Part shown: in pieces, positions 9,089-17,398 of the stretch
Layout: every line of letters begins with the position of its first letter
Position numbering within the stretch: the stretch's first letter is position 1
From: Chloroflexota bacterium
Lineage (GTDB): Bacteria; Chloroflexota; Anaerolineae; Anaerolineales; Villigracilaceae
Assembly: GCA_016195815.1 (NCBI GenBank)
Contig: JACPYX010000007.1
Coordinates: 186,001-250,000, forward strand
Reading direction: 5' to 3'
DNA length: 64,000 bases
Program-made: the position numbers and the translations under genes
The notes under the pieces: generated by a model
Told to the model about the DNA's origin: nothing
Seen by the model: the letters and a program-made list of their open reading frames with translations, nothing else
Database searches by the model: none

Positions 9089-10270
9089 ATGTCGAATCTT
9101 TGGAGCCGAAATACCCCCGAACAATTTTGGTTGTGCGACCAAACCTTTCCCGAGCATTATTGGTTGAATGCAATTCGAAAATCTGTGGCGCTTCTGGGCC
9201 TGAAGTGTACGGTAGAAAGCCCGGACGAACTGCTTGCATTAACTCTGGGGGAAGCGCAATTTGGCGCAGATCATTGGGAACTGGGTTTCTCCAAGCGTTT
9301 ATACTACTTATTAAAACCATTATTGCCACGCTCTTTTACGAGAATTTTGCGCCGGCATTATGGCAATCCGCTTGACGGGAAGTTGAGTGCCAACTGGCCT
9401 GTTGATTCGAGATACGCCCTTTTTCAACAGGAAGTGATGCGCCAGCTTTTGATAATTACCGGCAAACCGTCAATGCGCTACAAAAAATTCTGGCCCGAAG
9501 GTCATCAGTTTGGATTTGTCCTTACTCACGATATCGAAACGGCAGCGGGTCAGGCCTTTGTCCGTGAAGTTGCTGATATTGAAGAAAAATTGGGATTTAG
9601 GTCCTCTTTTAATTTTGTCCTGGAAAGATACGCTTTAGACTTTGAATTAATCGAAGATTTGAAGAAGCGCGGCTTTGAAATCGGCTGTCACGGTTTAAAG
9701 CATGATGGAAAGCTATACAATTCCAAAACTGAGTTTGCTAAAAGGGTCGCCAAAATAAATGCGAGGATAAAAGAATATGGAATGGTTGGATTTCGATCCC
9801 CATTAACGCATCGCAACCCCGAGTGGATGCAAATTCTCGATATTGAATACGATTCGTCTTTCTTTGATACCGATCCTTTTGAGCCTATTCCGGGAGGGGC
9901 AATGAGTATATGGCCTTACTTTTTGGGCCGCTTTGTGGAATTGCCATACACTCTTGTTCAAGATTATACGCTTACGGCCGTACTTGGCGAAACTACCCCT
10001 CGGCTTTGGCTGGATAAAGTTCAGTTCCTAAAAAAATATCATGGAATGGCATTGCTCAATACCCATCCGGATTACCTGAAAGAGCGTACTACATTAAATA
10101 TATATACGGAATTTTTGCAATCAATGAAAAATTCTGGCGGCTATTGGCATGCGCTCCCGCGCGATGCGGCTCGCTGGTGGAGGAAACGAGCCGGCATATC
10201 TTCCAATGATGTTATGCCGGCAATTGATTTTGGCATGGCGGCATTGGAGGGCGGGGAGATAATCATTTAA
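9089..10270 (+). CDS. Polysaccharide deacetylase (NodB-like domain) protein
   Basis: A 393-residue protein with a roughly 130-residue N-terminal segment of unknown fold, then a NodB/CE4-like domain. Visible CE4 marks are FVLTHDIET (catalytic and metal Asp), IGCHGLKHDGKLY (metal His pair in H-x-x-x-HD form), GFRSPLTHRN (R-x-P block) and LLNTHPDYL (final His). The family removes N- or O-acetyl groups from cell-surface glycans or poly-N-acetylglucosamine. No signal peptide is seen, so it may act on cytosolic or membrane-bound intermediates, as in O-antigen-type loci. GGAGG at 9077-9081 supports ATG 9089. It converges with the acyl-CoA dehydrogenase gene, 8 bases away. Confidence 0.78.
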   Translation: MSNLWSRNTPEQFWLCDQTFPEHYWLNAIRKSVALLGLKCTVESPDELLALTLGEAQFGADHWELGFSKRLYYLLKPLLPRSFTRILRRHYGNPLDGKLSANWPVDSRYALFQQEVMRQLLIITGKPSMRYKKFWPEGHQFGFVLTHDIETAAGQAFVREVADIEEKLGFRSSFNFVLERYALDFELIEDLKKRGFEIGCHGLKHDGKLYNSKTEFAKRVAKINARIKEYGMVGFRSPLTHRNPEWMQILDIEYDSSFFDTDPFEPIPGGAMSIWPYFLGRFVELPYTLVQDYTLTAVLGETTPRLWLDKVQFLKKYHGMALLNTHPDYLKERTTLNIYTEFLQSMKNSGGYWHALPRDAARWWRKRAGISSNDVMPAIDFGMAALEGGEIII

Positions 10271-10278
10271 TTGCATCG

Positions 10279-11415
10279 TCATATATTCCTTGCAATCACC
10301 ATCCGCTGGACTTCACTCGTCCCTTCGCCGATGGTCATCAGGCGCGCGTCACGGTAAATTCGCTCTACGGGGTATTCGCTCGAATAGCCATATCCGCCGT
10401 GAATTTGAATGGCGTTGCGGCAGACACGCTCGGCTATTTCCGTGGCGAACAGTTTTGCCATAGCCGCTTCCTTCGTGAACGGACGGCCTTCCTGCTTAAG
10501 CCAGGCGGCGCGGTATATCATCAGGCGCGCGGCCTCGATTTCGGTGGCGGCGTCAGCCAACATCCATTGAATGGCCTGGAAATCCGCGATGGGATGACCA
10601 AAGGCCTGGCGTACTTTTGCATAAGCCAGCGCGTGTTCGAAAGCCGCCTGCGCCAACCCAACTGAGATGGCGCCGATGCTGATTCGTCCGCCGTCGAGCG
10701 TGGAGAGAGTCTGTGGCAGGCCGCGTCCTTCCTGGCCGATGAGATTGCTTAATGGCACCCGCACGTCTTGATATGTTACGGCGTGTGTGGGGGAGCCGTG
10801 CAGGCCCATCTTTTTCTCGGCAGGACCGATCGTCAGGCCGCGCGCATCGGTCGGGACGAGGATCATGCTCAATGAACGGGAGCCGTTACCGGCGCCGGTT
10901 TGAACGAGCGTGATGATATATTCGGCGATGGACGCATTGGTCGTCCACATTTTTGCGCCGTTGATGATCCAGGTGTCCCCGTCTTTGGCGGCTTTGGTTT
11001 TGATGCCCTGCAAGTCTGAACCTGTGCCGGGTTCGGTCAATGCCAGCGATGCGATCTTGCTTTTGCCGCTGGTGACCAGCGGAAGCCATTTCTTTTTTAG
11101 TTCTTCACTGCCATAATTTACGAGCGGAGATGTGCCGAGGCCGTTGTGCGCGGCGATGGCAAGCGCGGTGCTGCCGCAGGCCCAGCCGAGTTCTTCGATG
11201 GCGATTGCCGCGCTGACTGCGTCCATGTTTGCGCCGCCGTATTCTTCGGGAATGGTCAGGCCGAGCAGGCCAAGCGCCGCGCCCTTGCGCACGGCGTTCC
11301 AGTTGAACTCGCCGGTCACATCCACTTCATGGGCTTTGGGGCGCACTTCTTTTTCAACGAAATCGTGAATTGATTTTTTCCACAAACGCTGCTCATCGCT
11401 TAGATCAAAATTCAT
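10279..11415 (-). CDS. Acyl-CoA dehydrogenase
   Basis: A 378-residue protein of normal family length. Landmarks are ALTEPGTGSDLQGIKTKA (FAD and substrate contact), the W.TNASIAEY block, RQAFGHPIADFQAIQWMLAD, and the C-terminal QIHGGYGYSSEYPVERIYRDARLMTIGEGTSEVQRMVIAR. That last block contains the conserved Arg-Asp and the GEGTSE tail holding the short-chain catalytic Glu region. It oxidises an acyl-CoA to the trans-2-enoyl-CoA and passes electrons to an electron-transfer flavoprotein in the cytosol. No ETF or thiolase gene is adjacent, so chain length and pathway remain open. A GGAG ribosome site precedes ATG 11415. The next upstream gene on the strand ends about 96 bases away. Confidence 0.9.
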   Translation of the reverse strand: MNFDLSDEQRLWKKSIHDFVEKEVRPKAHEVDVTGEFNWNAVRKGAALGLLGLTIPEEYGGANMDAVSAAIAIEELGWACGSTALAIAAHNGLGTSPLVNYGSEELKKKWLPLVTSGKSKIASLALTEPGTGSDLQGIKTKAAKDGDTWIINGAKMWTTNASIAEYIITLVQTGAGNGSRSLSMILVPTDARGLTIGPAEKKMGLHGSPTHAVTYQDVRVPLSNLIGQEGRGLPQTLSTLDGGRISIGAISVGLAQAAFEHALAYAKVRQAFGHPIADFQAIQWMLADAATEIEAARLMIYRAAWLKQEGRPFTKEAAMAKLFATEIAERVCRNAIQIHGGYGYSSEYPVERIYRDARLMTIGEGTSEVQRMVIARNI

Positions 11416-11511
11416 TCTTCTTCTCCGGTTGAGGGTGAAATAGCCTTTGTTCGAAATAATCCACAGATCGAGGAAAAATCGTCGAAATCTGTGTGATGTG
11501 AGGATGGGGAT

Positions 11512-11754
11512 TTATTCGTCGTTCCTGGCCTGGTTGTATTTAGCGAGAATTTCCCGTGCGGTCTGAAGTTGTTTTTTTGAAACGAAGATTTGCACGCGTC
11601 CCAGCCCGTTGATTGTGACGGGATAGATGTGATGGCCGACCGCTTCCTGGAACAATTCCACTTCGATGCCATCTGCTTCGAGATAACTCTTGAGCATGTC
11701 GGCCTCCATGCGGCCCTGGATTTCTGCGAGCAATTCCCATTTTAGTTCGTCCAT
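11512..11754 (-). CDS. Small DUF2007-like putative signal-transducing protein
   Basis: An 80-residue protein starting MDELKWELLAEIQGRMEADMLKSYLEADGIEVEL and ending in an FVSKKQLQTAREILAKY helix. This pattern (a ferredoxin-like fold with an early 'EA..lks.L.a.GI...l' helix) matches the DUF2007 putative signal transducers. The ORF track gives a 160-residue frame, but the domain begins at ATG 11754. That ATG overlaps the stop of the upstream YwiC-like gene in a TAATG junction, which settles the start. Molecular function is unknown. The coupling with a membrane protein suggests one transcript. Confidence 0.68.
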   Translation of the reverse strand: MDELKWELLAEIQGRMEADMLKSYLEADGIEVELFQEAVGHHIYPVTINGLGRVQIFVSKKQLQTAREILAKYNQARNDE

Positions 11755-12572
11755 TAAAACCTCCATGTGGCGACGAATAGGATCGTCCATAAAATGCTGA
11801 CGATCAATTGCCGGACGCCGATGGCGGCCGGCTTGAGTTTGACGGCAGGGTTGAAAACGCCCCACAGCGTTTCGAACCATTGAACCAGATACGGGACGAA
11901 GATCAAGCCCGGCAAAATGGATGACAGGCCCAACGCCAATGCGAGCACGAGATTGAAGGATGTGTACGCCAGGGCGCGGCGTCCCATCTTCCACTGTTCG
12001 CTTCTTTCCTGGACCTCAGCCCGCTCCCGTTGCTCGAGCCTTAGATAAGCATGGACGATGGAGGCGGCCGACTGAAGCCACGTCAACAGCCAGAGCCACC
12101 AGCCGAATACATCGTAATGCCCGATGCCGATCCAATACGCGGCGGGCGCGGCCAGCGACAGCGCGCCGGTCGCGATTATCTCGACTCCTGCCTGGCGACG
12201 TTCGGCGCGCCTGCTCACGAGCCATAAATGCCAGGCAAAGATGGGAATCCCCGGCACAGCCAGGTAGGCGATATATCCATCGCCAAACAGAAATAATTCT
12301 CCCAATCCCAGAAGAACGATTACACCATAGACCATAATCCAAAAGCGCGCCGCGGGCAGATCGGTGCGCGGACGGCGGCCCGAATAAGCTTTGACCGCCA
12401 TGGCGACAGGCTGACGCAATAAGAAAGCGGCCATGGCCGTGATCGCAAGACTCAGGGATGTGTATGAAAATGTTTTCCCGGCAAAGATGCCGACAATCAA
12501 CGGGCTGAGAATGAAAACCCACGAGCCGTGATCCTGTGGGATTGCGATCTGTTTTCGAAGAAAAGATTGCAT
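11754..12572 (-). CDS. YwiC-like integral membrane protein
   Basis: About 272 residues. It begins MQSFLRKQIAIPQDHGSWVFILSPL, the hallmark P-x-[DE]HG-[SA]-W opening of the YwiC-like family, followed by about eight hydrophobic segments (for example LSLAITAMAAFLL, FWIMVYGVIVLLGLGELFLF, and a final LIVSILWTILFVATWRF). The track frame starts at 12701, but the extra 43 residues carry no family feature, so ATG 12572 is chosen. The function of YwiC is not established. A DUF2007-like gene overlaps its stop by one base. Confidence 0.72.
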   Translation of the reverse strand: MQSFLRKQIAIPQDHGSWVFILSPLIVGIFAGKTFSYTSLSLAITAMAAFLLRQPVAMAVKAYSGRRPRTDLPAARFWIMVYGVIVLLGLGELFLFGDGYIAYLAVPGIPIFAWHLWLVSRRAERRQAGVEIIATGALSLAAPAAYWIGIGHYDVFGWWLWLLTWLQSAASIVHAYLRLEQRERAEVQERSEQWKMGRRALAYTSFNLVLALALGLSSILPGLIFVPYLVQWFETLWGVFNPAVKLKPAAIGVRQLIVSILWTILFVATWRF

Positions 12573-12713
12573 TAGGCGATTATAGCAAACTCCAGGTTTT
12601 ATCAGACCCGGAGTTTGCTCACTCAAACGATCCGCCATGAGCGGCGACTTTCCGCAAACTGCCTTTAAAAATTGCGTGCGCTCGCGGCGATTAACACACA
12701 TAGCTAAAGCCCT

Positions 12714-12750
12714 GAAAATAAAAAGTCGCTCGCCGAAAAGGCAAACGACT
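12714..12750 (-). terminator. Rho-independent terminator after the SufR-SufT unit
   Basis: On the minus strand an 11-bp stem (AGTCGTTTGCC against GGCGAGCGACT, with G-U pairs) closes a five-base loop and is followed by TTTTTATTTT. It lies about 28 bases past the stop of the DUF59 gene and separates that unit from the YwiC-like gene. Confidence 0.8.
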
Positions 12751-12777
12751 CTTTAAATTTGTAATTGGGCGCGCTTG

Positions 12778-13128
12778 TTACGCGTATAAGCCCCAGTCCA
12801 GCGCTGACGGGTCTTCCATCATGGAGAAGTCCCACATATCCATGCCCATTTCAATCGTGACGGGTTTATTCAAAGCTTCAACTGCCTTTGCTTTTGTCAT
12901 TTCAATCATGGCCGGGCCATAAGGACAGAACGGGGTGGTGAGGATCATCTTCAGCCGCGCAATATCGTTCTCAAGTTCCACATCTCTGATGAGGCCCAAT
13001 TGTATGATGTTCATTCCGATTTCAGGGTCTACCACTTCAGATAACCTTGCTCGGACGACTTCTACCAATTCCGGATTTGTTTCGTGAATTGTCCACTTGA
13101 TTTGATTGGGTGTTTGTTCTTCGGACAT
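12778..13128 (-). CDS. DUF59/MIP18-family Fe-S assembly factor (SufT-like)
   Basis: A 116-residue protein with the DUF59 core: RARLSEVVDPEIGMNIIQLGLIRDVEL (DPE motif), LKMILTTPFCPYGPAMIEM (T-x-x-x-CP with the conserved Cys), and a C-terminal WDFSMMEDPSALDWGLYA. The family (SufT, PaaD, eukaryotic CIA2) helps load Fe-S clusters into target proteins. It lies 18 bases downstream of the SufR-like regulator on the minus strand with an AAGGA ribosome site, and shares its promoter. This places it in the same Fe-S regulon as the suf operon at 18.2 kb. It is not a PaaD of phenylacetate catabolism, since no paa genes are near. Confidence 0.85.
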   Translation of the reverse strand: MSEEQTPNQIKWTIHETNPELVEVVRARLSEVVDPEIGMNIIQLGLIRDVELENDIARLKMILTTPFCPYGPAMIEMTKAKAVEALNKPVTIEMGMDMWDFSMMEDPSALDWGLYA

Positions 13129-13146
13129 TATTTAATTCCTTCGTTT

Positions 13147-13773
13147 TTATCGGGATGTGCTTTGCCCTGCTTGTACAACATAGGTGCAGTGGGTGCCGCC
13201 ACTTAAGATGCATTCGATTTTGCTGGCGGGCACCGCCAGCATTTTTGAGATCAGGGCCTGGTCTACGGTGCAGACTTCAGGATGCGCCACGCCGATTTGA
13301 TAGTATGGGCATGTGATCTCATGGATTTGATACTGATCGCCTTTCTTTTCCCATTCGACAGTAAAGCCTTCTTCGCCCAGCATTTCTTTGACAAAATCCA
13401 GCCGTTCTTCCATGCTCAATCCACTCATTCGCTCGGAATATTCGTTCGCCAGATCTTCCGCTATCTGGCTGAACAGTTGGCTGATCACCGGCCCAGGCAT
13501 GGACTCTTTCATTTGCGCCAACAGGCGCGTAGTCAGGCGCAGATAGCGCGTCGGGAATTTTTCCATCCCTTCCTCGGTCAGCGCGTAGACTAGGCGCGGG
13601 CGCCCAACCCCGTGACGTTCTTCCTCTGCTGAAACCAATCCCTCCATCTGCAAGTTCGTCAGGTGGTGGCGGACGGAAATAGGGTTAATGCTGACCGCCT
13701 CGGCCAATTCGTTAATTGTGCGGCGTGGCTGGCGTAAAATGGTTTGCAGAATCCGATCTCTCGTGCTTTTCAT
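13147..13773 (-). CDS. sufR: SufR-like Fe-S sensing transcriptional regulator
   Basis: About 208 residues. The N-terminal winged helix (RDRILQTILRQPRRTINELAEAVSINPISVRHHLTNLQMEGLVS) ends in a wing GVGRPRLVYALT typical of SufR/DeoR-type regulators. The C-terminal part has four cysteines spaced C-X12-C-X19-C-X7-C (TCPYY, EVCT, IECI, THCT), suited to ligate an Fe-S cluster. Established SufR proteins repress suf when they hold a cluster. The track start at 13809 falls inside the operator and upstream of the -10 box, so ATG 13773 is used. That would make the mRNA nearly leaderless. A near-identical operator lies at its own promoter and at the suf promoter, implying autoregulation. The SufT-like gene follows. 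Confidence 0.82.
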   Translation of the reverse strand: MKSTRDRILQTILRQPRRTINELAEAVSINPISVRHHLTNLQMEGLVSAEEERHGVGRPRLVYALTEEGMEKFPTRYLRLTTRLLAQMKESMPGPVISQLFSQIAEDLANEYSERMSGLSMEERLDFVKEMLGEEGFTVEWEKKGDQYQIHEITCPYYQIGVAHPEVCTVDQALISKMLAVPASKIECILSGGTHCTYVVQAGQSTSR

Positions 13774-13780
13774 GCCGAAG

Positions 13781-13809
13781 AGTATACCCACCGTGCCTGA
13801 ACTTGTCAA
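13781..13809 (-). promoter_or_regulatory. sufR promoter (-35/-10)
   Basis: On the minus strand TTGACA (13804-13809) and TATACT (13781-13786) are separated by 17 bases, close to the sigma-70 consensus. The predicted transcript start is about 13774, next to ATG 13773, so the message is probably leaderless. The -35 box overlaps the end of the inverted-repeat operator. Confidence 0.75.
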
Positions 13810-13837
13810 TATTATAGATAATTATGATAAATATTGA
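13806..13837. promoter_or_regulatory. Candidate SufR-type operator at the regulator's own promoter
   Basis: A perfect inverted repeat, TCAATATT-N16-AATATTGA. Its outer bases form the first part of the -35 box, so binding would block RNA polymerase. The whole 32-bp element matches the one at 18119-18150 at 27 of 32 positions, including the uninterrupted TATGATAAATATTGA. It differs from the cyanobacterial CAAC-N6-GTTG site. Confidence 0.7.
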
Positions 13838-13880
13838 ACAACCGAAACCCCGAACGATTTTCGCTTGGAGTTTCGGTTGT
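13838..13880 (-). terminator. Stem-loop after the UbiA-type gene, abutting the operator
   Basis: An 11-bp perfect stem (ACAACCGAAAC against GTTTCGGTTGT) with a 21-base middle that can extend by two more pairs. It lies 13 bases past the prenyltransferase stop. On the minus strand it is followed by an AT-rich stretch (TCAATATTTATC) rather than a clean U-run, so termination may be partial. It separates the prenyltransferase transcript from the sufR promoter. Confidence 0.5.
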
Positions 13881-13893
13881 GTGAAAGTTTTGG

Positions 13894-14934
13894 TTAACGC
13901 CAGAAGCTGGGCAAGAGTGTGCGGATTACAGTCTCGATTACCAAAGCCAATACAAAGTAATTGCTGAAGACGCGGTTATGCACAAAGCAGACCGTGGAGA
14001 ACCAGCGCGGCCAAATTGGATATCCGGCGGGCGGCTCGGTTGGCCGCGGCTTTGACATGCGCTGAAGCGCCATCTGTGCGGGCTTGATGGCGATAAAGAT
14101 CAGCAACATCACTGGCGTGAAGAAATGCGACACGAAGATCAAATAGAGTGTGATGATGTACGACAACACAATTGCAGACATCGTAATATAGCGCGCCGCA
14201 GTTTCACCGACAAGTACGGGCAAAGTCCTGACCTTTTTGACTTTATCTTCCTTGAGTTTATCGGTGTGTTTGCCAAGATTGATCGTGACCACGTTCAAGC
14301 CAATTGGAATGCTTGCGAGAATCACCGCCCAGTCCCATAGACCGGTCAATACAAAATATACGCCTCCGATCATCATAGGTCCCCAGATGATGAAAATGGA
14401 CAACTCCCCAATGCCAATATACTTGAGGGGAAAAGTATAGAACAACAAAATGAAAGCGCCGATAGCAAAAAACCATACGACAATCGGCGCAAAGTTTGTA
14501 TAAAACAAAGCGTACACGCCTGCGAGTGTAGCCAGCAAGCCGCTGACGCCGAACCAGAGCAGGTGGGTGCGTTTGCCCCAGAAGCCTTGCGCCAGCGGGT
14601 GGACCCCGTACTGCGTGCGGAAGTAATTATCCTTGTCAATGCCGCGGCTGAAATCTGTGTAATCGTTGATCAGGTTGTTCGTGCCGTGCGCAATGAAGAG
14701 TCCCAGTGTGAGAATCGTCCACATCAGAAAGTTGAATGGCCTGCCGGCGGAATATAAATACTGCCAGGCAAATAGTCCGCCGATCAGCCCTGAATAAAGT
14801 GTGATTGTGCCGACCGCGGACCGCGTGGCAATGAACCACTTGGATAGCACATCCAGCGCGTCCCATTCCTTTTTGTCTTCCATCTTGATGAGCTGTGAAA
14901 GTGTTTTGCGCCACATGGCGAAGGTAGTGTTCAT
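13894..14934 (-). CDS. UbiA-family membrane prenyltransferase
   Basis: A 346-residue polytopic protein. The first Asp-rich motif is NNLINDYTDFSRGID (N-D-x-x-D form) in the first cytosolic loop; the second is KHTDKLKEDKVKKVRTLP. Hydrophobic segments such as LLWFGVSGLLATLAGVYALFY and IVVWFFAIGAFILLFYTF suggest eight or nine helices. UbiA enzymes attach a polyprenyl chain from its diphosphate to an aromatic or other acceptor in the membrane. A second, more typical MenA is encoded at 60 kb, so this one probably has a different acceptor; that is inference. It stands alone on the minus strand between two terminators. The start is ATG 14934. Confidence 0.8.
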   Translation of the reverse strand: MNTTFAMWRKTLSQLIKMEDKKEWDALDVLSKWFIATRSAVGTITLYSGLIGGLFAWQYLYSAGRPFNFLMWTILTLGLFIAHGTNNLINDYTDFSRGIDKDNYFRTQYGVHPLAQGFWGKRTHLLWFGVSGLLATLAGVYALFYTNFAPIVVWFFAIGAFILLFYTFPLKYIGIGELSIFIIWGPMMIGGVYFVLTGLWDWAVILASIPIGLNVVTINLGKHTDKLKEDKVKKVRTLPVLVGETAARYITMSAIVLSYIITLYLIFVSHFFTPVMLLIFIAIKPAQMALQRMSKPRPTEPPAGYPIWPRWFSTVCFVHNRVFSNYFVLALVIETVIRTLLPSFWR

Positions 14935-15009
14935 AATATCTGCTCCTTTTTTGTTTTCTCTACAAATTCACCTGCTTTATAACGGGTTATTCTATCGCAG
15001 AATAATGTT

Positions 15010-15048
15010 CAAAAAATGAGCGATTCGCAAATTTGCGGATCGCTCTTT
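15010..15048 (-). terminator. Rho-independent terminator of the flavin operon
   Basis: On the minus strand GAGCGAT and ATCGCTC pair around an inner self-complementary CGCAAATTTGCG. The hairpin is followed by ATTTTTTG. It lies about 90 bases past the end of the RnfD-FNR fusion gene. Confidence 0.78.
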
Positions 15049-15137
15049 GGGTTTTCTGCTGCGGCGATAATATTGAATGTTTGCTTATGGCGTGCCGCCG
15101 CGCCTGAATTGTCGTCAGTATTTGTCTCTTCGCTGGT

Positions 15138-16658
15138 TTACATTAATCCTGAAAACAGATCTGTCTTGATTCGGCGATTCGGAATCCCCATGCGTCTTAG
15201 AATATTCTTAAATCCCTTGACCATTCTCCGCGATCCAGAAATATAAAATATAGATTCTCTGTAGTCTGGAAGCATTGACCGAATCAATTCTGCGTTGAAG
15301 CGCCCGATTTTTCCCTTCCAGGCTGGCGGGATGTTCTTTTTGTCGGTAAGCGTAATGACGGTTTTGATTCCCAGATCCTGTTGGGCCCGATCAAAAACAT
15401 CCTTGTAAATGATATCGTCAATTGTTTTGGCCGTATAAAAGAGAGTGATGGCGCGGCGCTGGTGTGTATCCAGCAGGTTTTTGATCATGCTTCTAAACGG
15501 CGTGACGCCGATTCCGCCTGCGATCAAAACACATTTTTGGTTCGGATCCTGCGGCAGGACAAAATCTCCCGCCAATTGGGATGCGACGATTTCGGTATCT
15601 TTGTTCATCGCGAGCATGGCCTTTTTGAAAGAACTTGATTTTTCATAAAACTTGACGCCCAGCCTGAGTGTGCGTTCAGTGGGCGCGGATGCCAGTGTAA
15701 AGTAACGCCGGTTGCCGCGGCTGTCCGGCCAGTCATGGCTGAGTGTCCATTCCATATACTGGCCTGGCGTGAAAGAAAAGCTTCGAGGCGCGGAAAAGAC
15801 GAATTCGTACGTGTCGGGAGTGACGCGAGTCTTTTCCTTGAATTTGAGGGTGAGCTTTTCTTTGGGGCTGGTGGTATACGAGAATACGTTCCCAATCAGT
15901 ATCGCCAGTTCGGGCGTGACAAAGAATGAGCCAATGTGAAATTGCGGGACGAATAATAGACCCACCAATGCTCCGTAATAAACTTGTAGTTTCTGGGTTG
16001 GCGGGGTGGTCAATGGCTCGGTCAAAATGATGAAGGCAAAGAAAAAAGCCGGTGAGTAAACGGCGAGCTTTTGAATTGACGCAAAAAAGTCGTTTCCGCT
16101 TATGGAAGTGCCAATCAGTGTAACCGCCAGACTCGCGATAAAGAAACTCAGCACCATACGCATCCTGCCAATCTTGCGGACGATAAGCAGGCCTCCCAGC
16201 AAAACCGCAGGCAGCATAGGGCCGTTTCCCACCCACCAACTGGCGGATTGATTTGCGGTGTAATACGTCAGGGCAACGGCAATTGCAATTGGATTGAAAA
16301 AATGCTTTCCCTTATAGGCAAGGATATATTTTGATGCCATTGCCAGAACGGCTGCCCAACCGAGGAACCACAAATCATTAAGGGATTGGATGGGACTGAT
16401 GATCAATGCCAGTATCAAGGCTGTGATGTAAGCCGATTCCACGTTGGTTTGGACCTTGAACGATTTGGCGAAAATCTGATTTGCTGCCACGCTGACGGCC
16501 AGCAAAAATGCGGCCGAAAAAAGCAGGGCGTACGGGTCGTACGCCAGAAGGCCTGCAGCGCTGAAAATTACGGCAATACCAAGCAGGGCTATTAAATAAT
16601 AAAGCGCCAGCCGATACATGGTAATGCGGTTGAGTTGATTATCAATATAGTCAATCAT
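15138..16658 (-). CDS. RnfD/NqrB-like membrane domain fused to an FAD/NAD(P)H ferredoxin-reductase domain
   Basis: A 506-residue fusion. Residues 1-270 are about ten hydrophobic segments with the RnfD/NqrB landmarks KGKHFFNPIAIAVAL and FAFIILTEPLTTPPTQKLQVYYGALVG. Residues 275-506 form an FNR module with RRYFTLASAP (FAD binding), a GVKFYE...SSFKKAM linker, CVLIAGGIGVTPFRSM (NAD(P) binding) and a final ISGSRRMVKGFKNIL. The usual covalent-FMN motif (SGAT) of RnfD/NqrB is absent; the only such motif in the operon is in the FMN-bind protein. The likely role is to move electrons from cytosolic NAD(P)H across the membrane to an external flavoprotein. The start overlaps the apbE stop by eight bases. 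Confidence 0.8.
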   Translation of the reverse strand: MIDYIDNQLNRITMYRLALYYLIALLGIAVIFSAAGLLAYDPYALLFSAAFLLAVSVAANQIFAKSFKVQTNVESAYITALILALIISPIQSLNDLWFLGWAAVLAMASKYILAYKGKHFFNPIAIAVALTYYTANQSASWWVGNGPMLPAVLLGGLLIVRKIGRMRMVLSFFIASLAVTLIGTSISGNDFFASIQKLAVYSPAFFFAFIILTEPLTTPPTQKLQVYYGALVGLLFVPQFHIGSFFVTPELAILIGNVFSYTTSPKEKLTLKFKEKTRVTPDTYEFVFSAPRSFSFTPGQYMEWTLSHDWPDSRGNRRYFTLASAPTERTLRLGVKFYEKSSSFKKAMLAMNKDTEIVASQLAGDFVLPQDPNQKCVLIAGGIGVTPFRSMIKNLLDTHQRRAITLFYTAKTIDDIIYKDVFDRAQQDLGIKTVITLTDKKNIPPAWKGKIGRFNAELIRSMLPDYRESIFYISGSRRMVKGFKNILRRMGIPNRRIKTDLFSGLM

Positions 16659-17397
16659 GGAATGTGTATCTTTCGAAGCCAGTGGTATAGGTTGCCATTT
16701 TATTTTGATCTATCATGTAGCCCTCGAAGCCTTGCAGGCTTTCTATAAACATGATGCCGCTTCGCCCCATGGCAAAGGCCGCAGTGGCAAAGCGATCCGC
16801 TTCATAGATGTCGGGGCCGATCACAGTCAGACTCAGAACATCGGTGATGATTTCATTGCAATTATTCGGGTTGTAAATATGTTGTCCGCGAATGTAAGTG
16901 CCGGATGTTGCGATTCCGCAATTGCTGATGGAGACGACCTTGACGATCTCATCGATGTTGAACGGATTCCGTATTCCCACGCGCCACTCTTGACCTCGGC
17001 TGTTCAACCCAAATGCCTGAATGTCGCCGCCTGCCTCAACATAGAAATTCTCGAAGCCTTTCTGACGGATTATTTCTGCGGCATTAAAAATCGCCCAGCC
17101 TTTGACAATGCCTGACGGATCGTAATAACCTTCGTGTTGGATGTCGAAAAAACCATTCGTGCTCAGGCGCGTCTCTTCCGCCAGTGCGAAAATCGTTTTC
17201 ATATCTTCGCTCGATTTTTCCAATTCCAGTTCATGTCTGTTAATGCGGGATATTTCGCTTTGTTCTTTGTATGTGCTGAACGTTTCATCAATGTATTCAA
17301 AATAGGAGAATACATTGTCGAGGATTAATTCCGTCGCTCTCGCATCGTTGATTTCCAGGGTGACAGGCATGCCCATCAAAATCCGGGTTTGCTTCAT
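16651..17397 (-). CDS. apbE: FAD:protein FMN transferase (ApbE)
   Basis: A 248-residue protein with ApbE signatures: MGMPVTLEI at the start, FSTYKEQSEISRIN, FFDIQHEGYYDPSGIVKGWA (flavin site), FYVEAGGDIQAFG, ATSGTYIRGQHIYNP and ADRFATAAFAMG (Mg-binding Asp). The enzyme transfers FMN from FAD to the Thr of an (S/D)GAT-x-(S/T) motif. The gene just upstream encodes such a motif. No signal peptide is obvious, and the protein is short compared with exported ApbE (about 330), so the cellular side is uncertain. It lies one base after the FMN-bind gene and overlaps the RnfD-FNR gene, so all three are one operon. Confidence 0.88.
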   Translation of the reverse strand: MKQTRILMGMPVTLEINDARATELILDNVFSYFEYIDETFSTYKEQSEISRINRHELELEKSSEDMKTIFALAEETRLSTNGFFDIQHEGYYDPSGIVKGWAIFNAAEIIRQKGFENFYVEAGGDIQAFGLNSRGQEWRVGIRNPFNIDEIVKVVSISNCGIATSGTYIRGQHIYNPNNCNEIITDVLSLTVIGPDIYEADRFATAAFAMGRSGIMFIESLQGFEGYMIDQNKMATYTTGFERYTFHD

Positions 17398-17398
17398 G

